Shown: positions 11,922 through 24,082 of the stretch, piece after piece
Numbering within the stretch: the first letter of the stretch is position 1
Layout of the letters: each line of letters opens with the position of its first letter
Assembly (NCBI GenBank): GCA_963978545.1
Contig: OZ021726.1
Coordinates: 51,815,959 to 51,879,958 of the forward strand
Direction: 5' to 3'
From: Linyphia triangularis
Lineage: Eukaryota > Arthropoda > Arachnida > Araneae > Linyphiidae
Length of the DNA: 64,000 nt
Notes under the pieces: model-generated
What the model saw: the letters and a program-made list of their open reading frames with translations, nothing else
Told to the model about the DNA's origin: nothing
Database searches by the model: none
Made by a program: the position numbers and the translations under genes

Positions 11922-12444
11922 CAGTGTGTCCGTAAAGTCATAGTGCACTTTTGACCGATCACCGGAAATCAACGAAACAAGATGGAAATACGAAATCTTC
12001 ACCAAATGAAAGGAAAATTCTCCAAGTTTCGTACCTATTCAGTAAAGTTCGATGTGGTTTCCATTTGTTGCCCTACACACAACTAAATGATATTAAAGTT
12101 CTTCCCACACACGGTTAAGGACGTGATTAACGTCGTTGATACGTTCACTGCACACATGTAGCTTCACAACACCATGTTGCCCACAAGTAAAACTTAAGGG
12201 TGTCAGATAGTCAGATCTAGGGATCGTGGTAGCCATGGCTTGACAGAACCCCTGCTTATCCACCGCTGGGGGAATGTTGTATCCACAGGTATTGCTTCAT
12301 CACCTGTGTGCGCACACACTTGCATGTAATACTATGGAAACTTGGAGAGTTTTCTTTTTATTTGGTTCCACATTTCACAATTCTATCTTGTTTTGTTGAT
12401 TTCCTGTGACCGGTCAAAAGTGGGCCATACCACAAACCCCCGTG
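11922..12444 (-). mobile_element. Decayed Tc1/mariner-like element with TA flanks
   Basis: Both ends carry related inverted termini. The left is CAGTGTGTCCGTAAAGTC and, further in, CACTTTTGACCGATCACCGG. The right, reverse-complemented, starts CACGGGGGTTTGTGG and then has CACTTTTGACCGGTCACAGG. Similarity extends over about 70 bp. TA dinucleotides flank both ends (11920-11921 and 12445-12446), as expected for this superfamily. At 523 bp it is far shorter than a complete element of about 1.3 kb. Confidence 0.75.
12075..12295 (-). pseudogene. Remnant of a mariner-type DDE transposase C-terminus
   Basis: Minus-strand translation gives FPQRWISRGSVKPWLPRS, then LDLT, and after stops and frame changes CAxRINDVNHVLNRVWEEL-like text. 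In the family the corresponding region reads PQRWIGRG...WPPRSPDLTPLDF.LWG (established knowledge), which contains the last catalytic Asp region. Here the Pro after Ser and the DF.LWG block are lost and several in-frame stops are present. Confidence 0.65.
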
Positions 12445-12635
12445 TAAATTTCATTAATCCAGAAAGTATGAAAATAATAAACGAAAGCCGTTTTCAAACC
12501 ATTTTCATTTAACAACTATGAACGACCGTGAGTAATAACGTTTTTTAACCAGCGTCCAAGAGAGAAATATAAATTCATGTAAGTTCTAATTGCATTATTT
12601 TGCGTTACATGTTATGCATCGCATGAATGATCACG

Positions 12636-12807
12636 CAAACGGTATAGTGGTTAGCGTGCAACCTTCTAGACCGCGAGGTTGCGGGTTCGAATCCCGTATA
12701 AGGCATGGGTGTTTGTAAATGTATGTTGGCTTGTAAAATGACGAATGTTTCGGCTCATTATAGCCCTCGTGTTGCTGACGGCGCCAGATAATCTGAAAAC
12801 AACCAAC
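12636..12807 (+). mobile_element. SINE-A copy 1, tRNA-derived, with a 14-bp TSD
   Basis: The head has tRNA-like promoter boxes (TAGTGGTTAGCGTG and GGGTTCGAATCCC). The body carries GGCATGGGTGTTTGTAAATG, and it ends GGCGCCAGATAATCTG, AAAACAACCAAC. An exact duplication CATGAATGATCACG flanks it at 12622-12635 and 12808-12821. It would be transcribed by RNA polymerase III and mobilised by a LINE. Confidence 0.92.
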
Positions 12808-12821
12808 CATGAATGATCACG

Positions 12822-14915
12822 TTACATGTATTAGTTGAATGGAAATTTTCTCTTCATCCGGATTATGAATAGATTTCGCTAGAATATAGATACAGTTTAT
12901 GAATGATTTTTTTTTCAGTAGCAGGAGGTTGGGGGCAATCAAGTCGCCTGCTCGGATTTTTTGACAGTATCTGTATATTGTAATCGGTCTCGTGTTAAAT
13001 CGAAATTTTTAAAAAATTGATAATTTTGAAGTGGGTGTGGGATATTTAAAATTTATCTAAATGGAAATTTTTTATTCCATGTCCAAGGTCCTAAAAGGAA
13101 AGTTTTAAAGGGCGTTTCCAAATGGGAAAAGAAATTGCTGTGAAAAACAAAATACATTTTTTGCGAAATTAAAATTTCGAAGCGAGTTTAAAAATTGTCT
13201 TGTCTAAAAATAGTTTTACATTGCGTATTCAGAAAACTATTGAGGGGTCCGGTGTTGTCAAAATAAAAATATTTGTATAAATCGGGACATCCTAACATTC
13301 AGGGCGTCCTATCAAGACCACCCAAACTCTGCGAAGCCTGATTCCTTACTTGAAATACATAAAAATGCACAAAGAACTGTACATCTATAACCCATAATTT
13401 TCTAAAAGAATCCAAAAGAAAAGTGTGATTCCATATACAGTTCAAGAAATAAAACTTTATTGGAAATATGCACTTCGATATTTGTGTATGTTTATACAGG
13501 AAGATGTTCAAAATATCCATCACGTATATCGAGGCATGCGTGCGCCGGTGGTGGTACTGATGCGACATCCTGTATACGTAATTTTGCTCTGCATGGTACG
13601 GTGTTTCCAGAATAAATATTAGATAGAGACATAACTTTAAGATATTAAAAAAATTAATGTAATTAGTAGCCAAATAAGGCTTGTACTCTGTTCGACCAGT
13701 CATTGAGTATACTAAAAGTATAACCAAATATAAAGGTACCAAAAGTATAACGACTAATCTTGGAAAAAAAAAGGTAAATTGAGATTGAAGTTTCTCATCT
13801 TATAATATATTTATACGATAAAAACAAAAATCTCGTCAATTCAATATTTTTGGTAATATTTTAACAATATGTAATTTTAAAAAATTGTCAAATTGACCAT
13901 CTTGGTGACAATTTTTGAGACAAAATTGACTCTTAGTTTTTAGTTTTGACTAAAAACTTTGATCTTTTATATGACAGGAGATGAATATAGTCTATGCATA
14001 AGATTACCGCAACAATAATGTAGAGTTGTTTTTTTTGAGAAAATGTTGTCAAACTTTCCAACCCGCCTTATTTTATGTAGTGTAATGAAAGGTGTGCGAT
14101 GTTTGCTACTCCTACTTAACGCTTAAACTCCAGTATCCAACAGTTATTTCAATGAATCTGCTTGTTCAGGGTGTCATGACTTAATACTTTTGAAAAGGAA
14201 ATTCTTGACAACTCAGCCTGAAGCTATTTGTATGTTTACTGGACAATCAATAAACTTCAGGTTATTATATTTTAACATTTAATTGACTATAAAATAAGCT
14301 TAGAAGTTACAATACCATGTGAATTTCTGTCTGCGAGATCTTCATTTTTAAGTATAGGGAAGCACTTTTGGGCTATTCTGAATCAATTATTTTCTAAGAA
14401 TGCATTGTAATGGTTTTTAAACAATAAGGGATGTCCTCACAAAATAATTAAAAAAGTAGGTCTTTATAAAAGAATGAACGAAAATAAAAAAAACTGTTTT
14501 CCTAATACCCGCACAATTGTTCAGCAATTACTTTCTAAGCAATCTATTGTTGATAAAAAGAACTACATTGTCTTTTGTTGTGTTAATTTTTAGGAATTAA
14601 ATTTTGGGAAAAAATCTGTGAAAAGACACATTTCGTAGATAATGATGAAAGCAAGTTCAGTGTGCAGCTGTTTCTCTTTTGATTTAGTGCTATTGTAGTT
14701 TTTAACTAAACAAGTCTTTTGTCGATATCACGCTGGAGATAATTTTCTAAATTAATTGAAAATATCATTGTGTGTGGGAAAGATAGATTAAAATCAGTTT
14801 TCCAACAATTTTTTTTTTTTTTTAAAATCCTTTATGTTAACGTCGATTTTGTGTTTGTATGGTGTGGCCGACCGGCATAACTGAGGAGGCCTAATTAACC
14901 CACATGCATTCATTT
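12822..14915. other. Non-coding stretch with R5 units and a possible small terminal-repeat fragment
   Basis: R5 units lie at 13010-13260. Around 13490-13580 the outward motifs TATACAGGAAGATGTTC and GACATCCTGTATAC are partly inverted copies, hinting at a very small MITE. The 147-codon minus frame at 13742-13299 overlaps this and resembles nothing I know. Confidence 0.4.
13010..13260 (+). repeat. R5 diverged repeat units, second location
   Basis: Two diverged units with GAAGTGGGTGTGGGATATTT / TTTCGAAGCGAG, then AAATAG-type and TATTCAG / CCTAAAAGGAAAG motifs, match 10735-10935 in order. Confidence 0.5.
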
Positions 14916-15625
14916 GATCGGGTTGAAACTTGGCATATAGTTGGTTGTTTTCAGATCATCTGGCGTCGTCAGCAACACGAGGGCTATAATGCGCCGAAAC
15001 ATTCTTCACTTGACAAGCCAACATACATTTACAAACACCCATGCCAAACACGGGACTCGAACCCGCAACTTCGTGGTTTAGTGGCTAGTATCCTGACCAC
15101 TATACCGTTTGGTCGGCCTTGGCATATACAGTTGATGTCGATGGCATTGCATTCTATCAAGTTTTGTAGGCTGTCATTGTCTCTAAAAGACCACTTTTGT
15201 AGACGTTACTATTGTCGCTTCGGATGACTTATTAATGCACTTGCTGTCAGTGAATTGATCTTAAACTTGGCAGATTGATTTGATGTCGATGACATTCCAT
15301 TATATCAAGTTTTCGGGCTGTCACTGTCATTAAAGGCCACTTTTATTTACGCTTCCATTTTTGTTTCGTGATACTTGCTGTCTTCCAATCGGGATGAAAT
15401 TTGACTGAGATAGATTCTTTGTCCGTAAGAAGGCCGATAAAGCTTTGGTGGCTGTCTCTGTCACTAAAAAGCAGCTTTTACACACGCTTCTATTATTGCT
15501 TTAGAATACGAATAAACCAACTTGAAGGGATTCAGTCGCGTTGAAATTTGACAGATACATCCGTTGTAGACACGATTGTATTCTATCAAGGTTAGAGGGC
15601 TGTTACTGTTACCAAAATTTGTTTT
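14916..15625 (+). repeat. Degenerate tandem array, unit about 135-145 bp, about 3.6 units
   Basis: Each unit has GAT(C)GGGTTGAAACTTGG..., then GATGTCGATG.CATT, TATCAAGTTTT.GGGCTGTC, and finally CCACTTTT with a TACGCTTC-like block. Units begin near 14916, 15252, 15386 and 15535. The first is split by SINE-A copy 2 at 14940-15117. No coding role is seen. Confidence 0.65.
14940..15117 (-). mobile_element. SINE-A copy 2, full length, with an 11-bp TSD
   Basis: On the minus strand it starts GCCGACCAAACGG with both tRNA-like boxes (GTGGTCAG..., GGGTTCGAGTCCC) and ends CTGAAAACAACCAAC. CTTGGCATATA is duplicated at 14929-14939 and 15118-15128. The 178 bp probably represent the full-length family. 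Confidence 0.92.
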
Positions 15626-16317
15626 TTTCGGTTAAACTAATTTCATACTTCTTCTCTTAATTGCTTTAAACAGTGTTTTTTTGCGTGTAATGCAGCACAA
15701 AAGAATAGTTTAGTTTTTCTTTTAAATCTTAATTTATTCGACCAATGAGTGAATGCTAATGAAAGAATATGAGCGATGTTTGAAGTGAAGTATGGATATT
15801 TTTTGCCACGAATCTCGATTGGAAGATTAAGATCCAAAATAATACCTTGAAAAGGACAAATATTTGTATAATCGTAATATTTGTTGTTTGTTAAAACAAG
15901 TGTAGGTACAAAATGATACAAAATATTTACATAAAAATGAAATGTTACAAAAGGCAATCTGATTATTGGAAGTATTTGAACATTTGGCTTTGATAAATAT
16001 TTTCTCTAGGTTACATTATGGATTCTCAATATTTTAATGGCCGTTATCTCAAGAAGCCTGTTTTCTATTCAAATCTATCTTTGAAAGTGAAACATTGGAT
16101 AGTTTTTAAATTTATTTTATACATGCGTAACATTTACGCAATAATATGTTTGAAAAAATATATAAGGTTTTTTTTTAATTTTTTAATTTTTTTAAAAAAT
16201 TTTTATAGCATTAAATTTCTAGAAATTTTCACAATTTTATTCAAAACTCTTTTTAAAATAAAAAAAGTTTTATTTCTCTAACTTTTTCTAAAATTTTTTG
16301 TTTATAAATTGAAATAA

Positions 16318-16353
<36 letters not shown>

Positions 16354-17472
16354 AAATCATGTATTTTGTTAAAATTTTTTTCTGGAAACAAAATAATTAA
16401 ATGCGGCTGCTAGACTATAATCATTAGGTTTAATAGCTTTTTTTTGTCTGACTATTTAAAGGTTTCTTCTAAATCTAGCATCTGGTTGTTTTTTGAGAGA
16501 TAAGGTCAAATTTCCAAAGTAGTAGCCTTCCAAATTTTTTTATTAATTTTTACTAAAAAAACTGTTTAAATATGTTGCGTAAATCATTTTTGGATAATTT
16601 TTTTTTTTTTCAAAACTAGACTTTATATATTAATATGTTTGCAAAATAATTACTTTTAAACGATCCTGTATCTCAATAGTCTTGGGGTATGATGAGATTT
16701 ACTCTAAAAATAGATTATTTAGTTTATGAGCTGCCTGTAATTCAACTGTATGATAAAAAAATATGGAGTGATGTCTTACATGCGCCGTGATTGAATGCAG
16801 AATACTCGGTGTGTGAATAGTAGCACTTAACTGCTTTTTTTTTTAATGTTATTGGAAAAGGGATTCTAAGAGATCACTGAAAGAGCTTATTTGGCACCTT
16901 TTAATATTCAAGAAAACCCATAGAATTCATTAGTTACGGAAGCTATTATATTCCACGAGCCTTGTTTCCTGGTCTTGATTTTTATTGGTTTCCTTTCATC
17001 TGGAAAAATAAGTTTTCCTCAGTTATTATATCAGGACGATTGCAAAATTGTTCGATTTGGGAAATCAATAAAATAAAATGATTAAGCAGTGTATGAAATG
17101 TATGGTTTTAATTATGAATGGATTTTGTGGAAATGTACTTAAGGGTTTAATTAAAGTAATATCGACTGTTTTATAATTTCATAGACTATTTATCAAAAAA
17201 CTCAACTCAAATTTCAAGTTCAAATCTCTGTTTCGAAATTTTCTTAATTTTCTACTTGTTAATTTGCTGAAGTAAAGTATTTCATTTAGAGCCTATCGTG
17301 GAAAAGATAATATGCTGTATTGTATGGTGGTGATCAAAATATTAATATTTTTTATGTTCATTACAAATTTTAATTTTGAGACTTGAGCCTTTTTTTGAAA
17401 TACTCGATGCAATTTCCTAGTTATCATCAAAATACAACTTAAGAAATTTTTTATCTCTCTATACTAAAGAAA
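15626..17472. other. AT-rich non-coding stretch
   Basis: Contains a poly(A) run at about 16321-16350 and several poly(T) runs. The 87-codon frame at 16018-16281 is composed almost only of AT-rich codons and is not supported. Confidence 0.5.
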
Positions 17473-18165
17473 CTAGGGGTGTGGAGGAACATCGCACAAC
17501 TTTCAATTACACTATAATACTGAAGTGAATTTGTGTCTTTTACCGTTTGTATATTTTCATCCTTGATATAGAATAAATGGCCAGTTTGGTGATATTGTTT
17601 TTGCGATAATTCTTGTATATGTCTTAAAAAAAAAAAAAAATGGTGATTTTGGCGAAATACTTTTCAATAATCCTTATATTATCCTTCATTATAAGTGAAA
17701 CTGAGAGGAGAAGACAAAACGATCGTTGATGAGGTTATGCTCAAGGAGAGAGAACGCTGTGTTGAAGGTTTCATTTTTCAACTTTTTAAGCCATTAAAAC
17801 ATTTTTACGGTGATTTCGGAGGTGGGGATGTTTAGATCACCTTAAGAGGCATTACCACAGCGATTTTTATTAAAATCGTTAGAGCCGTTTCTTAGCAATC
17901 ATTCAAAAACATGACTTTTTCAATGGCAGCTACCTTATGCGCATGTGTGATTTTGTCGAAAGCTTTAATGGTAGGTCCTATAGCTGCCACTAACCCTTAT
18001 ACCAAATTTGAACATCGTAGGTCAATTTATTCTGGAGTTATGCGGACCACGCACGCACGCACACAAAAAAAAAAAAAAAAAAAAAAAAAAAACGAAATTT
18101 TTATTTTTGACTGAATGCTATACTTTCATTACCCTATGTTTATATACATATGGGTAATTGAAAGT
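17473..18165 (+). repeat. R1 dispersed repeat, copy C (most complete)
   Basis: It runs from CTAGGGGTGTGGAGGAACATC to the palindromic end CTTTCATTACCCTATG...CATATGGGTAATTGAAAG. At the microsatellite position it has ACGCACGCACGCACAC followed by a poly(A) run (about 18065-18090). The internal motif ACTTTCAATTAC near the start and GTAATTGAAAGT at the end could be short inverted termini. Confidence 0.8.
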
Positions 18166-18532
18166 AAAAAAGTAAAGATTAAAATCCAGTGAAAGCTGTT
18201 TCAGAATATTTTTGACACGCGCAGTTATCTGTCCTATAACGTAAAAAGTATTGCATTTAAAATTATGAAATTTTGCACATTTGCATAGAAATGTTTAGGG
18301 AATCTCCTGACAAGAAAAACTGAGAAGTAAACTTTAGTTTTTGAGTTGACTTGACTTAACTTGAATCTCTTTACGCTCAAGGGGCTACATAGTTTTTGAG
18401 TTATTATATGTTAAATTAAAATATATATATATTTTTTTTACATGGGCCGTCCTCCAGAGGAAAAACTAACCTTTGTAGAAATATATATTTTTTGCATGTA
18501 CAAAGGTAATATGTCTTACTAAAACACTCTTG

Positions 18533-18573
<41 letters not shown>

Positions 18574-18738
18574 TTGAATGTAATTTTAGAGTTATTAAAT
18601 ATCTAAATTTAAAAAAAAAATCATTCTTGCACGATTGATGTTTTTTATTATAAACAACAGAAAACTACAGAAAAAAAAATGGATTTCTTTCAATAAATTA
18701 TACCACGACATATACCAGATTATCTGGATTCTGATAAG

Positions 18739-18776
<38 letters not shown>

Positions 18777-19784
18777 GAATTCGGATTATTAAAATAGTGA
18801 CGGAAATCTGACTTTTTTTTAAATTTAGTTAAAACGGTGTTTCCTTATTTCATATTTTAATGCTCCCATTCAAATTATAATAAACTAATATGAAGCAAAA
18901 GTACAATATTTTATTAAATAAAACATTAATTTTATAAACTAAATTGATTTAGTTAATGTAGCTATGTAAATAACCAATCGAAAATCCACATATCATTTCT
19001 TCCCTTTTTTAAGGTTAAAGTATTCTTAAAGTATAACTTTTTTTTCAAAAATTAATCTAGTTTATAAAAGTGAACGATTTATGTAAAACGTTGATGTGAA
19101 AACTAAAATGCATTCTCACTTTGTGTTGCTCAAGAGCATATTTCTCATCTTTCAAACTTGCGTGTATTCTTACCCTTTGTGAAAAACAGGTAAATGAACT
19201 TCATACATTTTTAGAATATGTTTTGCCAGAAGAAGAGCTATCTTTTTTCAGGCGATAAAAAGAGAAACTAGATTTTGTAGTAAAAAGATATATGGTTTCA
19301 CTTCATTTTAAGTCAAAAGATAAAATACACATCTTCCATAAGATATGGTTTTGAAGCATCGTATGCAGTTTTATGTAAAAGTTAGATGACTAAATATTCT
19401 GTATAAAAAAGAAAACAAAATTTTTAAATAAATGTTTATGTAACTGAGTTTTTTTTTTGTGTTTAAAATTGTTCTATAACATTGTCATTAAAGTAAACTT
19501 AAATTTTGTTTGCTTCTCTGCTAGAAACTTATGTTTTAGAAGAATAGTTGGACATAGTTTTTAACAAGTTAAAGTAAAATGAATTAAAAATAAAATATAG
19601 CAAAATGTATATTTAGTTTTGATAGTTTCGCTTTACAATTTTTTTAATAAAATATATTTTGTTTATTTTAACGAATTTTTTTTTTTTTTTTTTTTTAGGT
19701 AAACATTTAACAAGAGTTTTTAAGAAGCTTCTAATAATTTTAATAAATTAAATTACTGTACATTGATTTATATAAGAGTAATTT
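18166..19784. other. AT-rich stretch with several homopolymer tracts
   Basis: Poly(T) at about 18537-18570, poly(A) at about 18742-18771 and poly(T) at about 19677-19696. No gene is seen. Confidence 0.55.
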
Positions 19785-19795
19785 CTATCTCTCTT

Positions 19796-19945
19796 CGCTT
19801 CTAGGCCGCGAAGTTGCGTGTTCGAGTCCCGTATTAGGCATGGGTGTTTGTAAATGTATGTTGGCTTGTTTAATGACGAATGTTTCGGCTCAATAAAGCC
19901 CTCGTGTTGCTGACGGCGCCAGATAATCTGAAAACAACCAACCAA
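19796..19945 (+). mobile_element. SINE-A copy 3, 5'-truncated, with an 11-bp TSD
   Basis: It starts within the tRNA-like head (CGCTTCTAGGCCGCGAAG), so the A box is missing while the B box region GTGTTCGAGTCCC remains. The tail is complete. CTATCTCTCTT is duplicated at 19785-19795 and 19946-19956, so the truncation happened at insertion rather than later. Confidence 0.88.
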
Positions 19946-19956
19946 CTATCTCTCTT

Positions 19957-20953
19957 GATATTATCATAAACAAAAAGACGGTTTATTTTATACTTGTCGT
20001 CTAACAGCTCAGCAGTATGTGTTTAATAGAGAGCCAATCATCTGAGCCAAAATATCTTGGAAGAGAAGCATTCCTTCCTTTAATTTAAAGTGCTGACCAA
20101 ATATTGCATTTATTTAACGCAGTATGCTCATCTTGGTACGTTGAAAAACCAACAAATAATAAATATATATTCGTCGATGGAAGTTGCATAATATAGAGTG
20201 AATTTCAATTATGAGTTTCAATTTTACTTAAATGTATGTTTAACCATCCAGAAATTTTTTATTAAAGATACCAATTTGAATAATTTCTCTTTTGTATATT
20301 ATTCCTTAAATAATTTTTCCCTTAAAAAATCTATCACTGAAGAACGTCTTAAATATGCGGAGAAATTGAAGCATTTTCATTAAAAATTTATAAAATATAT
20401 TGTCATATTTTTCGTCTTTACATACTTTAAGAAGATCGTTACAGATTCAGATCCCGTCCAGATGATAGCCATTCTTTCGTGTCAATTGAACCTAAAGCCT
20501 GTTATATTCTCAAACACATGCAAAAGTAATCGCTTAGAAGCCATCTTTTTGCGATGAAAGATACTATCGAATATAATATTTTTCTATTTCAGAATTATCT
20601 TTTGGAAATTAAGCGTTCAAGAGTCTGTTTTATCAACCCGATTTTATCAAAAATGGTTTGGGTTCTATCCCCAAGCGTGAATTATTTTGATGTTTTTAAA
20701 TAGAGAATTCAAGTGAAATGGGATTATTTGCATTAAGAACGCTAATATGCACACAAATGTCATAACTTCAGCTGTACTAAACGCGGTGCAGAATATGCTC
20801 TAAGGAAATGAAATTACAAGTGTTTTTGATTGATTTATGGGAGATAGACCACATTGGTTTGGAGAAGGGGGGGGGGGGGGAAGCCTGTGGTCCACGCAGT
20901 TATTTGTAGGTTGTTCAAATCTACTAAGGAAGTTAAGTTATAAGTATAAAAAT
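19957..20953. other. AT-rich non-coding stretch
   Basis: Nothing is recognised except a G run at about 20868-20880. Confidence 0.5.
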
Positions 20954-21730
20954 AAGGTTATTGACTTTAAACAAAATGTATTGGATTTTATTTCAAAATT
21001 TATTAAAAGTATTATTAAAATAACACTCAATATATTTTTCATCATGATATAGAAAATATAATGCACAAAAATAGTTCCATAGAGTTGTATAGGATCAATT
21101 TTTACTAATTTCTATTTCAAAAATACAACCAGTAAATGTTGCACACTTTAAGGGATCTTTATGACGAATTTAAAAAAAAAAAAAAAAAAAAAAGTCCACT
21201 GGACCAGGATGACCGAATCCGATTTCCAGTACTGTAAAGTATTTTAAAATAAGAATGTTATTTCAAAGGAAGCTACTAAATATAAAAAATAATCAATTAT
21301 GTTGTCTTGCCATTTTAGGTTGTAAATATAAGCATCCATATTTATTTGCAAATATAAGGCTATTGACTTTTAACAAAACACATTGAATTTTATAAAAAAA
21401 TTTATTAAAAATATTATTAAAATAACACTCAATATATTTTTCATCATAATAAAGAGAATATAATGCAAAAAATGGTTTTATAGAGTTATATAGAACCAAT
21501 TTTTATTAATATCTATTTCAAAAATACAACCGACGAATGTTGCACACTTGAAGGGTTTTATAAGATGATTGTTTTTTTAAAATAAAAATCCATTGCCACT
21601 TGACCACTTCGGATGACTTAGTGTAATAATCGAATCCGCTCCCCAGAACTGTAAATTATTTTAAAATACAGAATGTATGTTCAAAGGAAGCTTCTAAAAA
21701 TAATCAATTCTGTCGTCTTGCCATTTTAGT
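20954..21730 (+). repeat. Direct tandem duplication, unit about 400 bp
   Basis: The block with TTGACTTT(A/T)AAC, ATTAAAATAACACTCAATAT, GAATGTTGCACACTT-type and TTGTCTTGCCATTTTAG motifs occurs at about 20954-21320 and again at about 21357-21730, offset about 403 bp. The copies are diverged by substitutions and small indels. Confidence 0.75.
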
Positions 21731-23231
21731 GAATGCAATAAAATATACAGCAATGTAGTGCATAAGATAAAAGAAACTCAACAAAAAAGCAGGATGACAT
21801 ACGAAACAAAGTAGAATAAATCCGAAATGAACATCTTTTTTTTTGGCAAACTTATTACATCCGAAACAGCTGAAAAGTTTGTGAAACCAACAGTCATACT
21901 AAACTTGTCTTCGAAATTGATTTCGACGACTCTTTTTTTTTAAACTCATTATTTTGCTATGAAATGGTGCGTAAATCAATACCAGCTCACAGATGTATTG
22001 AAGAACAAACGATATACTAGATTTAGAAAAAGATCACGAGGATTGAAACTTTCTTTGTTGAAATCTGAAAAATTCTTTTTTATGCTATTTTCTTCTGACA
22101 GTAAAACTCCAGCTTTTGATGAGGTTTTACTGGAACGACAATTTTATGAGTAAGATTTGCAATTCAAATTTTTCGTACCACACTAAATAAAGCGCAGGCA
22201 TTTCTCCTGGAAACCTAGCCTTTTTCTTTTCCTAAGAGAACTCAAATCGAAGGTGTTGTGATACTTGCCAATCAAAATATATATTTTTATGAACTGGTGC
22301 TAAACTTGGCATCATTATTAAGCATTCGTTCATTTTGATTTATTTTGATATTGATAGTATAACATGCTTTTTACTTTAATAATGATGTATCTGAATGAAA
22401 GTAACGTTACTGAAATGGCCAGTGTTGATCGGGTACAAATACCCTTGACTTGGCAGCATATTACTAAACCCTACTCGCTTAGAATACATAGAGAATAAAA
22501 AAAGAACATCCATTGATTGCTTACTCCAATCTGCAATGACCTCACCCCACATCATCGACCTCCTCTTTTTCGTAATCGTAACTTCATTTGTTCGTATTCG
22601 TTTTTCACGTTGTAAAAATTGGCGGATAGTTTTGCTTCCGGGTATATTTTGCTTATTCTTGAACCAATTAAATCATACAACCAACCAAGATACTATTATA
22701 ATACATACTAAGTGATGTTCTATATATGATGGAACTAAAAGAAATAGATGATCAAATATGGGCAAGGTACACATTCATACTTGGAATTTCGAGCACATCA
22801 AATCCTGGTGAGCAGTATTAGGATGGGTGTTACATTTCCCAGTCAAGTAGAAAGTTTGAGCTATTAAAAATTGTTAACCCTTTATTCGAAAATCTAATGA
22901 ATTAGACATACGTACTAAAGTTATTAAATAATATTTTTTATTTCTGTACTTTTTTAAATTAAATGTCAACGATATAAATTCCTGATTTTCTAAAGAATAA
23001 TCCATAATTGTGTGTTTCAGTTCTGATTATTTCTTGACCGAACAAAAGAAGCGTAAATCTTTGAAATATAGTGGTATTTTATATTTTGTTTGTAAAAGAT
23101 AAAATTTCAATATTTTGTCCATTATAATATATATTTTTCATTGAATTTCATTCAACTCTGAAAATGGTTATAAATGTCTATAAGGATAAAAGGTATTATT
23201 CAGTTAGTTCAAAGACAAAAGGGGAAAAAAA

Positions 23232-23262
<31 letters not shown>

Positions 23263-23465
23263 TCAAAGAAAAAAAACCTGCCAAATTGCAGACCTACCTC
23301 ATCCAATCCAACAACCTCTTCAAATAATTTATAATTCCTATAACAAACCGTTAAAGTTTCTTTTAGCATATCTATAATTGAAATGTGTAAACATTTAGAT
23401 TTAGCGACAACTGCGAACTGATAGCCGGCTAATTGAAGAGTACTGGATAAATATAGAGCAAATAC
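21731..23465. other. AT-rich non-coding stretch
   Basis: Contains a poly(A) run at about 23237-23262. The small frames at 21959-22153 and 23174-23377 have no recognisable content. Confidence 0.5.
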
Positions 23466-23469
23466 TCTA

Positions 23470-23655
23470 TTCTGAACTTAATTTGACTTTAGGGGGTCAA
23501 AAAATTAATCCAACTTTAAGGGGTTGAAAAATTAATCCAACTTTAAGGGGTTGAAAAGGAGCCAACGAGGGATATTCAAATGTCCAGTATAGGAGGGATA
23601 TTCAAATGTCCAGTATAGGAGGGATATTCAAATGTCCAGTATAGGAGGGATATTC
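23470..23655 (+). repeat. Two adjacent short tandem arrays
   Basis: The first has units of about 27 bp (AATTAATCCAACTTTAAGGG, GTTGAAA), two to three copies. The second has 26-bp units (AGGGATATTCAAATGTCCAG, TATAGG), nearly four copies. A long poly(A) run follows at about 23696-23735, then a related GGGATATTCAAGT motif. Confidence 0.9.
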
Positions 23656-23692
23656 AATACCAAAATTTGTTACAAATATTCACAAGAGCAAA

Positions 23693-23736
<44 letters not shown>

Positions 23737-23904
23737 GATTCTGAACTTGATTAATTTAAAAGGGTCAGAAAGAGGTCAAAACGTTAAAAAAAGGGGGATA
23801 TTCAAGTATCTCACCTCCAATGTAGTCACAATTCTGACAAAATTTGGTACACATATCAACAATTGCAAACAATTATTCCGGTTTTGATAAATCAATTTTC
23901 AAGG

Positions 23905-24082
23905 GTTGACCAAACGGTATAGTGGTTAGCGTGCTAGCTTCTAGACCGCGAGGTTGCGGGTTCGAGTCCCGTGTTAGGCATGGGTGTTTGTAAATGTATG
24001 TTGGCTTGTCTAATGACGAATGTTTCAGCGCATTATAGCCCTCGTGTTGCTGACGGCGCCAGATAATCTGAAAACAACCATC
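23905..24082 (+). mobile_element. SINE-A copy 4, full length, with a 12-bp TSD
   Basis: It starts GTTGACCAAACGGTATAGTG, has A- and B-box-like sequences (GGTTCGAGTCC) and the standard tail. CAATTTTCAAGG is duplicated at 23893-23904 and 24083-24094. Confidence 0.92.

Noticed and set aside
12636..12707. tRNA-like sequence with A and B boxes
   Set aside because: The cloverleaf is incomplete and the same sequence with a common body recurs five times with TSDs, so it is a SINE head, not a tRNA gene.
13299..13742. 147-codon minus-strand frame
   Set aside because: No recognisable domain, skewed aromatic-rich composition, no initiation or splice context, and overlap with a repeat-like segment.
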